Source of the DNA: Vagococcus lutrae | Lineage (GTDB): Bacteria > Bacillota > Bacilli > Lactobacillales > Vagococcaceae | NCBI RefSeq assembly: GCF_003987555.1 | Contig: NZ_NGJW01000004.1 | Span: 123,887-187,886 of the forward strand | Length of the DNA: 64,000 nucleotides | Reading direction: 5' to 3' | Shown here: piece by piece, positions 57,250 to 64,000 of the stretch | Position numbering within the stretch: the stretch's first letter is position 1 | How the letters are laid out: every line of letters starts with the position of its first letter | Translations under genes and position numbers: made by a program | Notes under the pieces: generated by a model | Database searches by the model: none | Told to the model about the DNA's origin: nothing | The model's input: the letters and a program-made list of their open reading frames with translations, nothing else

Positions 57250-57377
57250 ACTTTTTTACCCTTTACCGGACATTCAACTCCAGAACAATCACAACTCGAT
57301 TCTTTCTTTATCCCATATTTATAAATGACAAGCGCCACTGAACTAAAAATAATACTTGCTAAGATTATCGTTCCCAT
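57222..57377 (-). CDS. FeoB-associated Cys-rich membrane protein
   Basis: 51 residues, from ATG at 57377 to TGA at 57222; GGAGATGA lies before the start. One membrane helix (GTIILASIIFSSVALVIY) is followed by KKESSCDCSGVECPVKGKK, the CxC...C cluster of FeoB-associated Cys-rich proteins. It begins 11 bases after the feoB stop. Its Cys cluster may bind iron or help FeoB assembly, as suggested for FeoC-like partners. The family function is not firmly known. The end of its coding sequence forms part of the operon terminator. Confidence 0.85.
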   Translation of the reverse strand: MGTIILASIIFSSVALVIYKYGIKKESSCDCSGVECPVKGKKVKATESISD

Positions 57378-57388
57378 ACGTCATCTCC

Positions 57389-59536
57389 TTACAATACTTG
57401 AATCCCTTCGACTACTTCAGTTTTAGACACTGTTGGCTTTCTCACTAATAAATACCCAACAATCATCACGACTAAGACAGCTAAAAATGTTTCTATATTA
57501 AACGACGCCTCCTCAATCATCACATGACCAAACTGATACACCACAAAACTTACTAAATATGCTAATCCAGTTTGATATCCAATAGCGAATGTCGTCCATC
57601 GCCAATCATTCATCTCACGACGAATAGCTCCTATTGCCGCAAAACAAGGCGCGCAAAGTAGATTAAATAACAAAAATGAATAACCTGCAATCGGAGTAAT
57701 CTGATTACTTAACAAGGGCCAATATTCTTTCCCTGTTTCAGAAACATTGTTGATTTGACCAAATAACACGCCAAATGTCCCTACAACATTCTCCTTTGCA
57801 ATCAATCCTGTTATCGTTGCCACAGTCGCTTCCCAACTTCCCCATCCTAATGGTTTAAAAACAGGCGCGATACTGCGTCCCATAGTAGCTAATAAACTAT
57901 TACTTGTTTCAACCATTTGTCCTTGATAGTCAAATGAAGATAAAAACCAAATAATGACCGAGCTAGCAAAAATCACTGTTCCAGCCTTTTTCACGAAAGA
58001 TTTTGACCGCTCCCATGTTTGTCTCACGCTATTTTGAACGCGTGGCCAATGGTAATCAGGTAACTCCATAATAAAAGGTGCTGTATCCCCTTGAAATAAT
58101 CGTGTTTTCTTCAAGATAATTCCTGACAATACGATAGCAGCCATGCCAACAAAATAAGCTGACGGAGCGACCCACGTTTGATGTGGGAAAAAAGCACCTG
58201 TAATTAGACCGATGATCGGTAACTTTGCAGAACACGGCATAAAAGTCGTTGTCATAATCGTCATTTTTCGGTCACGTTCATTTTCAATCGTTCGACAAGC
58301 CATAATCCCCGGTACTCCACAACCTGTTGAAACAAGCATCGGAATAAAGGACTTACCAGAAAGACCAAAACGACGAAAAAAGCGGTCCATCACAAAAGCA
58401 ATGCGTGACATATAACCACAGTCTTCTAAAAATGATAAGCATAAAAATAACACCATTAACTGTGGTAAGAATCCTAACACAGCACCAACTCCAGCAATAA
58501 TTCCCTCTAATATAAGCGCTTGTAGCCAAGGAGCAATCTTCCACACTGTTAATATATGCTCAACTGTCTGAGGAACCCAGTTTCCAAATAAAACATCATT
58601 TACCCAATCCGTCCCAAACGTTCCCACTGTTTGAATAGACAAATAATAAACTAACCACATAACCCCTGCAAAAATTGGAAAGGCGAGCCAACGATTAGTA
58701 ACAACACGATCTACGTAATCACTGACTGAAAATTGATTGGAATTTTTCTGCACGCTACATAACGCGACGACTTTACTAATAAAGGCATAACGTTCGTTAA
58801 TGATAATACTCTCACTGTCTTCTTTGAATATTTTCTCCGTTATTGTAATGATTTCTTCAAGTTCTGCTCTCGTACTTTCAGATAAATCTATTTGTTTTAA
58901 TACCTGTTGGTCACGTTCAAAAAACTTAATACTGTACCATCTTTTTTGTGATGACGTTATCGTATCTGGAAGTATTGACGCTATTTCTTCCAAAGCAACT
59001 TCCAAACGGTTATCATATAATGGATAACTTGGTGCTTGGTTGCCATTCTTTAAGAGTTGCTCAAGATTATGAAGACTTTCGCTCACCCCTTTGTTTTTAA
59101 TAACGCTCATTTTAATCACCGGCACACCTAAAGCATAAGCTAGTTTATCTGTATGAATTATGCTTCCTTGTTTCTCCAACACATCCATCATATTCAATGC
59201 AACTATCATGGGAATACCAAGTTCTAGTAACTGTGTCGTTAAATAAAGATGTCGTTCTAAATTACTGGCATCGATAATATTTAACAAAGCATCTGGCCGT
59301 TGCTCTATTAAATAATCTCGTGCCACGACCTCTTCTGGTGTATAAGGTGATAGAGAATAAATACCAGGCAAATCTTGGACGAGTAAATCAGAGTGTTGTT
59401 TGATTTGTCCTTCCTTTTTTTCTACCGTAACCCCTGGCCAGTTACCTACTGATTGATTAGCGCCTGTCAAAGCGTTAAACAAACTTGTCTTCCCACTATT
59501 AGGATTTCCAACCAGCGCCATCGTCTTTTTCTTCAT
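57389..59536 (-). CDS. feoB: Ferrous iron transport protein B
   Basis: 715 residues. The N-terminal G domain has the P-loop GNPNSGKTSLFN (8-19), switch and G3 DLPGIYSL, and G4 NMMD. A helical GDI-like region (about 175-270) follows, then the membrane part with two Gate domains and the conserved STGCGVPGIMACR motif, whose Cys lines the metal path. It is the main Fe(II) transporter of the inner membrane. It lies three bases after feoA and is followed by its small Cys-rich partner. Confidence 0.95.
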   Translation of the reverse strand: MKKKTMALVGNPNSGKTSLFNALTGANQSVGNWPGVTVEKKEGQIKQHSDLLVQDLPGIYSLSPYTPEEVVARDYLIEQRPDALLNIIDASNLERHLYLTTQLLELGIPMIVALNMMDVLEKQGSIIHTDKLAYALGVPVIKMSVIKNKGVSESLHNLEQLLKNGNQAPSYPLYDNRLEVALEEIASILPDTITSSQKRWYSIKFFERDQQVLKQIDLSESTRAELEEIITITEKIFKEDSESIIINERYAFISKVVALCSVQKNSNQFSVSDYVDRVVTNRWLAFPIFAGVMWLVYYLSIQTVGTFGTDWVNDVLFGNWVPQTVEHILTVWKIAPWLQALILEGIIAGVGAVLGFLPQLMVLFLCLSFLEDCGYMSRIAFVMDRFFRRFGLSGKSFIPMLVSTGCGVPGIMACRTIENERDRKMTIMTTTFMPCSAKLPIIGLITGAFFPHQTWVAPSAYFVGMAAIVLSGIILKKTRLFQGDTAPFIMELPDYHWPRVQNSVRQTWERSKSFVKKAGTVIFASSVIIWFLSSFDYQGQMVETSNSLLATMGRSIAPVFKPLGWGSWEATVATITGLIAKENVVGTFGVLFGQINNVSETGKEYWPLLSNQITPIAGYSFLLFNLLCAPCFAAIGAIRREMNDWRWTTFAIGYQTGLAYLVSFVVYQFGHVMIEEASFNIETFLAVLVVMIVGYLLVRKPTVSKTEVVEGIQVL

Positions 59537-59539
59537 ATC

Positions 59540-60010
59540 CTACACCTCTTTTACGATAATTAACGCCGCCTCTGCCTTGCGTAGACTTAAATCATAACCA
59601 CGAAGGTTTATTTCAATCGGATCTCCTAAAGGGGCAAAACTTTTTATTTTTAGGGCTGTGCCTTTTGTCATACCCATATCCATTAATCGACGTTTAACTG
59701 CGCCTTCAACCGAAAAATCAACAACTTGAACTATTTTTCCTATCTCAATATCTGATAGTTTTTTCAGGTGACCTGTCTCTTCTATATCTGCTTCACAGAC
59801 CCGAATATCTGCTGCCAAATCTTGATCCAAGCCAATCTTTGTCCCTTTAAACGACAGGATAAGCGGTTGTGTCACATCATTTTTTAAAACAATCACCGGT
59901 GTTCCAACTCTCAGACCTAAATGACGTAAGTGCCGTTGATAATGACGTGCCCCTTCAAATGAAACAAACTCATACACGTGATTAAGACGACACTCTGTAA
60001 GCTTTATCAT
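59540..60010 (-). CDS. feoA: FeoA with two FeoA domains
   Basis: 156 residues, about twice the length of a single FeoA. Each half is an SH3-like domain, at about 1-72 (RHLRHLGLRVGTPVIVLKND) and 80-156 (RRLMDMGMTKGTALKIKSFAPLGDPIEI). The second half keeps the classic pattern more closely. FeoA binds FeoB in the cytoplasm and modulates its GTPase. It is the first gene of the operon, with a Fur-like box about 40 bases upstream. Confidence 0.92.
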   Translation of the reverse strand: MIKLTECRLNHVYEFVSFEGARHYQRHLRHLGLRVGTPVIVLKNDVTQPLILSFKGTKIGLDQDLAADIRVCEADIEETGHLKKLSDIEIGKIVQVVDFSVEGAVKRRLMDMGMTKGTALKIKSFAPLGDPIEINLRGYDLSLRKAEAALIIVKEV

Positions 60011-60049
60011 ACATACTCCTTTACAAATTTAATCTTTCACATGATTAAT

Positions 60050-60068
60050 GATATTGATAATCATTCTC
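60050..60068 (-). promoter_or_regulatory. Fur-like box of the feo operon
   Basis: GAGAATGATTATCAATATC (minus strand) matches the 19-base Fur consensus GATAATGATAATCATTATC at 16 positions. It lies 40-58 bases before the feoA start, where iron-bound Fur would repress transcription. Confidence 0.75.
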
Positions 60069-60130
60069 AATATCTATATCTTACACCGTCAGTAATCAGT
60101 CGTCAATCATAAATTGTGATAAAACAAACA

Positions 60131-60160
60131 AAAAAACCTTTCGCAGAACGAAAGGTTTTC
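60131..60160 (-). terminator. Terminator after the orphan EIIC gene
   Basis: AAAACCTTTCG and its exact reverse complement flank five bases; TTTTTTG follows on the minus strand. It lies 19 bases after the stop. Confidence 0.85.
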
Positions 60161-60178
60161 AGTGACTTCGTCTAAAAA

Positions 60179-61456
60179 CTAATGACCTAATTCTTCTTGT
60201 TTAAAACGTTTTTCAACAGCTAAAAAGAACGGTAAGTAAAGCAACACATCTAATACAATTAATACGATTTGTAAAAGAGAACCACGCACGCTTCCAGTTG
60301 TTAGGAATCCACTAATAATTGGTGGCATCGTCCAAGTCGCAACCGTTCGTGTTAAAGGAACAAGACCTGTTGACATCGCAAAGTAAGCAACTACAACATT
60401 CACAATAGGTGCGACAATAAACGGTAATAATAACATAACATTAAGAACGACCGGTAAACCAAACATCGTAGGTTCATTAATATTAAAAAGACCAGGCACA
60501 ACGGTAATAGGCGCTAACACTTTTGTTTGTTGACTTGTTTTCTTTTTACGTGCTAGATAACCTAGTACAAGCACTAGACCAATCGTTGCACCACCGCCAC
60601 CAATATAGATAAAGTTGTCCATAAAAGCAACTGTAAAGATATGTGGTAATTCTAGCCCAGCTTGATAAGCTTCACGGTTTGCATCTAAATTAGCAATCCA
60701 TACTGGCTGCATAACAGAGTTAACGACATTCCCACCATGTATTCCCACAAACCAGAATAAACTATTCAAGGCTACAACAATAATCGTTCCAAAGACATTA
60801 CTTCCTAACAACCCTAATGGTTTCCCTAAAACAACCTGTGCAACATCATGTAAATTCGGTAAAGAAAAGGCATCAAGCAGACCAAAAACGATCAACCAAA
60901 ATGTGATTAACACGGCACCTGGAATAATCGCACTGAAACTTTTTGAAACAGCTGACGGAACAGTTTCTGGGAGTTTGATTCGAATATCACGGTTAATAAA
61001 CCATTGATAAACATATCCATTTATCAATCCTAAAATAATAGCAATAAACAATCCTTTAGCTGCCATATAACCAGCCGGCATGCCGGCCCCTGCATCAGAT
61101 GTCACAAACGGGGTCACCGTAATAAAAGTAGACAGTGACACAATCCCAGAAGAGATACCGTCAACTCCGTATTGATTGGTTAGACTATAAGCAATACCGA
61201 AACTGGCAATTAGTCCGATCAAACCAAAGCTACTATCGACACCCTTCCATAAATATCCAGCTACCCCAACTTTACCTAACCAATCTTCCCAACCAGGTAC
61301 AGGAAAACTTGCAATCACCATAAACAGTGACCCAATAATGATGAGAGGCATTGCAAGAGTTATCCCATCACGGATGGCAATAAGTGCTTTATTCGCACTT
61401 AGCTTACTCGCTACTGGCAACATCTTTTCTTCTAAAAACTGATTAATTCTATCCAT
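60179..61456 (-). CDS. Orphan PTS EIIC, lactose/cellobiose family (CelB-like)
   Basis: 425 residues with about ten membrane helices. Landmarks are AIRDGITLAMPLIIIGSLF and the FNINEPTMFGLPVVLN NEP loop. EIIA and EIIB genes are missing from its operon, so it must borrow them from another system (for example the one at 55185-57109) or from elsewhere. It follows the TIM-barrel-like gene by 20 bases and is divergent from a ROK regulator, which probably controls both. The substrate is unknown. Confidence 0.88.
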   Translation of the reverse strand: MDRINQFLEEKMLPVASKLSANKALIAIRDGITLAMPLIIIGSLFMVIASFPVPGWEDWLGKVGVAGYLWKGVDSSFGLIGLIASFGIAYSLTNQYGVDGISSGIVSLSTFITVTPFVTSDAGAGMPAGYMAAKGLFIAIILGLINGYVYQWFINRDIRIKLPETVPSAVSKSFSAIIPGAVLITFWLIVFGLLDAFSLPNLHDVAQVVLGKPLGLLGSNVFGTIIVVALNSLFWFVGIHGGNVVNSVMQPVWIANLDANREAYQAGLELPHIFTVAFMDNFIYIGGGGATIGLVLVLGYLARKKKTSQQTKVLAPITVVPGLFNINEPTMFGLPVVLNVMLLLPFIVAPIVNVVVAYFAMSTGLVPLTRTVATWTMPPIISGFLTTGSVRGSLLQIVLIVLDVLLYLPFFLAVEKRFKQEELGH

Positions 61457-61476
61457 TTTATACTCCTCCTTTTTTA

Positions 61477-62376
61477 TTAACGATTAATAGATCGAGCCAT
61501 CATCGATGCTGTGTGTCGCATACCACGAATCGCCTTACTCATAGCAAAAATGTTTTCAACAGGTGCTAGGCCAGCATAACCAGCGTCACCGATATGTTGA
61601 ATATCTGCACCACAAATTTTATTTTCAATAGCAATATGTTCTAACGTCGACGGATTTGCGCTTTCTTGACTCGTTCCGATCGCGGTTAACACTAATGTAT
61701 TTTTTTCATGAGCACGACGAATAATAGGTTTTAAATCCTCTTTATCAAAACCAGGTACCGTTCCTACAGCCGGCACTAAAATAATATCCGCTCCTGCTTC
61801 AATAAACGCATCCACTGTTGCTTCATCGATAATCTTCTCACTCGCACCTGCACCATGCATTTTTCCCGCAATAATCAAACCTGAGAAATGTTCCCGTGCC
61901 ACTTCAACCGTTTTGATGATTTCTTTATTACTGACACCAGTACCTGGATTACCTGTGAAACAGACAAAATCGACTTTTAATTCTTCAATTTGTTTTATCG
62001 TTGTTAAACTCGCTTTACGCCCCTCAGCAATTTCTAAGCGACTTTCTACCATGGCTGCTTCTTCATCAACTGGCTCCAAGTTCACACCTACCGGGCGTCC
62101 TACTAGCTTATGCAGAGTTTCGACGAACGTTCCCTCTTCTTTAGGAAGTCCTCCAATTTCAGGTTGCATGACATCAATACCATTTAATAAAATCATATCC
62201 GCCCCAAAAGCACGTGCTAATTCCGCATTTGTAATATCATCCACAAAAGGCTCACGAAACACCACACTTTCTGACATAATCACACGGCCCTCACTTGCCA
62301 AAATGCTTTGCTTTAATTCCTCACGTGACATATTGAGAATTTCTGAAGCATTCGCACTAATTAATCGTTTCCCCAT
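61477..62376 (-). CDS. TIM-barrel-like protein of unknown reaction, PTS-associated
   Basis: 299 residues without signal peptide. Strand-helix repeats suggest a TIM barrel resembling phosphoenolpyruvate mutase-like or geranylgeranylglyceryl-type enzymes: ADMILLNGIDV, VDFVCFTGNPGTGVSN, LIIAGKMHGAG, ADIILVPAVGTVPG and ADIQHIGDAG. The glycine-rich loops at strand ends would bind a phosphate. It is sometimes labelled a haloacid dehalogenase-like hydrolase, but no such DxDx motif is visible, so I leave the reaction open. It is co-transcribed with an EIIC gene and probably acts on the imported phospho-sugar. Confidence 0.6.
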   Translation of the reverse strand: MGKRLISANASEILNMSREELKQSILASEGRVIMSESVVFREPFVDDITNAELARAFGADMILLNGIDVMQPEIGGLPKEEGTFVETLHKLVGRPVGVNLEPVDEEAAMVESRLEIAEGRKASLTTIKQIEELKVDFVCFTGNPGTGVSNKEIIKTVEVAREHFSGLIIAGKMHGAGASEKIIDEATVDAFIEAGADIILVPAVGTVPGFDKEDLKPIIRRAHEKNTLVLTAIGTSQESANPSTLEHIAIENKICGADIQHIGDAGYAGLAPVENIFAMSKAIRGMRHTASMMARSINR

Positions 62377-62418
62377 AATACCCTCCTATTTAATTATAAA
62401 AAATAAATATAAATAATA

Positions 62419-62432
62419 TATAAGCGTTATCA
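62419..62432 (-). promoter_or_regulatory. Candidate cre site before the TIM-barrel/EIIC operon
   Basis: TATAAGCGTTATCA (plus strand) matches the cre consensus at 13 of 14 positions; only the second base differs. It lies 43-56 bases before the operon's start codon. Confidence 0.5.
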
Positions 62433-62483
62433 TTTCTTTATTTATTTCTTTTTTATTATCATTAAGGCTATAATAAATAATTT

Positions 62484-62513
62484 TTTGTTATTTGTCAACT
62501 AATAAATAACAAA
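62484..62513. promoter_or_regulatory. Probable operator for the ROK regulator
   Basis: TTTGTTATTT and AAATAACAAA are perfect inverted copies 10 bases apart, centred between the divergent regulator and PTS genes. ROK repressors of the NagC/XylR type bind such AT-rich palindromes. It is about 70 bases from the regulator start codon and would let one protein control both directions. Confidence 0.65.
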
Positions 62514-62583
62514 ATATTCTATTTTTTATTTATAAAAAATAATCAATATGCTATACTTGAATAACTAGAGATGGAGGGATTAT

Positions 62584-63762
62584 ATGAAACTTACAAAAAT
62601 CCAAAAAGAAAGACGCTTGAAAGTCCTAGAGGTTCTCTATAATAAATCACCTATTTCACGGATTGATATCGCAAAAGAAACAGGCATCACCCCTGCCACA
62701 ATTAGTGACATTACCGGACAATTAATAGAAGAAAAACTGATTCATGAATTAGGAGAAGAAAGTGACTCCAATAAATCAGGACGAAAAAAAATCTTACTCA
62801 CTATTTCCAATCAGCACAGTTTTTATATGGGCATCGAACTTTCTGAAAAATTCTTTTCTTTTGCTCTTTGCGACAATAACGGTCATTTACAAGAACAAAA
62901 AGTGATTGAGCCAACGCGTCTTGAGAAAAATAATCTAAATGATATCTTTTATCAACATTTTCAAGACTTTTTGAAACAATGCTCTCCTTATCAACCAGTT
63001 GCACTTGGTATCGCACTTCCAGGACATTTCCAAGCAGAACTAAAAAAAATACAGACAAATAATCCTTTTTGGAAAGATTTTAGTTTTGATAAGGTATTCG
63101 AACTGTTTAACAACCCTATTTACTTTAGTAATAACGTTGAATGTCTAGCAATTTCAGAACGTCTATTTAATCCGCGAGTGAAGCTGGAAAACTTTTCAAT
63201 CTTACATGTTGGACGCGGTATGTTTTGTTCCAGTATTTATAACGGAAAACTATATGGGAATGAAAATATTCTTGTCGGAGAAGTCGGACATATCGTGGTA
63301 CATCCAGACGGGGAACTCTGTGAATGTGGAAAACGTGGTTGCTTGCAAACCTATGCAAGTGAGGCATGGATTATCAAAAAGTCGGAAATTCTATATAACA
63401 ATTCAGAAACTACTTACTTAAGACAACTATGTCCCATCAACGAAAAACTATCAGTTGATACCATTTTAAACGCTTATCAACTAGGTGATGAGGGCGTCAT
63501 TAACATTTTACATAACGCGATCAAATATTTAGCCATTACGATTAATAATATTGCTATGATGATTGATACCCATCATATTATTATTCATGGACAACTATTC
63601 GATGAACCACAATTGTTTACTCTTTTAAAAGAACAGGTAGAAAAAAATATCATCCTACTTTCTTCTGTTTCTAAACAAAAATTATCACTCAAACCTTATC
63701 ATCCGACTAACGGAGCCATTGCTGCGTGCGGTTTATGCGTCGAACAAACACTATTGAGATAG
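62584..63762 (+). CDS. ROK-family transcriptional regulator
   Basis: 392 residues. The N-terminal winged helix (SPISRIDIAKETGITPATISDI, about 19-40) is followed by a ROK sugar-kinase-like domain. This has the zinc motif GELCECGKRGCLQTYAS and the EVGHIVVHPDG region. An ATP-binding DxGxT is not obvious, which fits a sugar-sensing repressor rather than a kinase. It is divergent from the TIM-barrel/EIIC operon, with a palindromic operator between them, and probably represses that operon until its sugar is present. Confidence 0.9.
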   Translation: MKLTKIQKERRLKVLEVLYNKSPISRIDIAKETGITPATISDITGQLIEEKLIHELGEESDSNKSGRKKILLTISNQHSFYMGIELSEKFFSFALCDNNGHLQEQKVIEPTRLEKNNLNDIFYQHFQDFLKQCSPYQPVALGIALPGHFQAELKKIQTNNPFWKDFSFDKVFELFNNPIYFSNNVECLAISERLFNPRVKLENFSILHVGRGMFCSSIYNGKLYGNENILVGEVGHIVVHPDGELCECGKRGCLQTYASEAWIIKKSEILYNNSETTYLRQLCPINEKLSVDTILNAYQLGDEGVINILHNAIKYLAITINNIAMMIDTHHIIIHGQLFDEPQLFTLLKEQVEKNIILLSSVSKQKLSLKPYHPTNGAIAACGLCVEQTLLR

Positions 63763-63769
63763 AATACAA

Positions 63770-63805
63770 AAAGACTGTTGAAGATAAAACTTCAACAGTT
63801 TTTTG
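63770..63805 (+). terminator. Terminator of the ROK gene
   Basis: ACTGTTGAAG, six bases and CTTCAACAGT are followed by TTTTTTG. It lies 12 bases after the stop. Confidence 0.85.
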
Positions 63806-63846
63806 TCGTGCTAAAAGCAACTGATAAAAGAGGCTCTATAATTTAA

Positions 63847-63886
63847 AGGACTGATGAATCAAAAAATGATTCATCAGCCCTTTTTT
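63847..63886 (+). terminator. Hairpin terminator at the IS left end
   Basis: CTGATGAATCA and its exact reverse complement flank five bases; CCCTTTTTT follows. Such hairpins commonly shield a transposase gene from outside transcription. Confidence 0.7.
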
Positions 63887-63974
63887 AATTTTCTTAATTT
63901 TAGGTATTAAAAAGCATACCGTTCTCCTATATGATTAATTTACGACAAAAAACCAAACGGGAGGCGATATGCTC

Positions 63975-64000
63975 ATGTCTAATGATATCAAAAAATTACT
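63975..64000 (+). CDS. Start of a transposase-like gene (truncated by window edge)
   Basis: Only MSNDIKKL and part of the next codon are visible, preceded by GGGAGG ten bases upstream; an in-frame ATG at 63969 is an alternative start. ISL3 transposases often begin in this manner. Too little is present for certainty. Confidence 0.35.

Larger units (their letters stand above)
63832..64000 (+). mobile_element. Left end of a probable ISL3-family insertion sequence (continues outside)
   Basis: GGCTCTATAATTTAAAGG at 63832 resembles the GGCTCTT start of ISL3-family terminal repeats. A strong hairpin follows, then an AT-rich leader, a GGGAGG ribosome-binding site and an open frame. The right end is outside the window, so the family call rests on these features and is tentative. 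Confidence 0.5.

Overview
The window comes from a low-GC Firmicute, most likely a lactic acid bacterium of the Enterococcaceae such as Vagococcus or Enterococcus. The basis is the mix of gene families: LPxTG pilins with class C sortases, a WxL-domain surface protein, many PTS permeases, an Mga-like regulator, a DtpT-type peptide transporter, a fused double-domain FeoA, an extracellular flavinylated fumarate reductase, and candidate CcpA (cre), CodY and Fur sites. The genus is inference. No rRNA, tRNA or CRISPR array was found.

Layout. 1-13.9 kb (minus strand): a glycan-use locus with a YesL-like protein, an unknown 637-residue protein, an FAD-dependent oxidoreductase, a GH20 hexosaminidase and an LplABC-type ABC importer. 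A YesM/YesN two-component pair with its own promoter and two NAD(P)-type dehydrogenases follow. 14-18.6 kb: a beta-glucoside PTS operon (antiterminator, IIBCA permease, GH1) with promoter, cre, RAT and leader terminator all visible. 18.6-25.5 kb: a histidine-phosphatase lipoprotein behind a leader terminator, a PadR/DUF2812 pair, two FMN reductases, and a WxL adhesin with a C39-like protein. 25.6-27.9 kb: the remains of a sugar ABC operon, with one permease deleted to fragments.

28-41 kb is the most interesting region. A two-gene pilus operon with two class C sortases sits next to a hybrid 7TM sensor kinase and a SARP-like response regulator (receiver, winged helix, BTAD). Four promoters here share one architecture: two GTTCA-like repeats exactly 11 bp apart, ending 11-12 bp before a -10 box. 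They lie before the pilus operon, the kinase/regulator operon, a decayed receiver-less copy of the regulator, and a small unknown gene. This looks like a self-contained pilus regulon.

41-51.7 kb: a peptide transporter with a CodY-like box, a 1-Cys peroxiredoxin, a frameshifted Mga-like regulator, an MhqO/MhqD-like pair, and a fumarate reductase lipoprotein divergent from a YesM/YesN pair. 51.7-57.1 kb: a cellobiose-type PTS operon (EIIB, EIIC, EIIA, GH1) with a PRD regulator. Its GH1 has Gln in place of the catalytic acid/base Glu. 57.2-60 kb: a ferrous iron operon (feoA, feoB, a small Cys-rich partner) under a Fur-like box. 60-63.8 kb: an orphan EIIC with a TIM-barrel-like partner, divergent from a ROK regulator with a clear palindromic operator. 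The window ends in the left edge of a probable ISL3-family insertion sequence.
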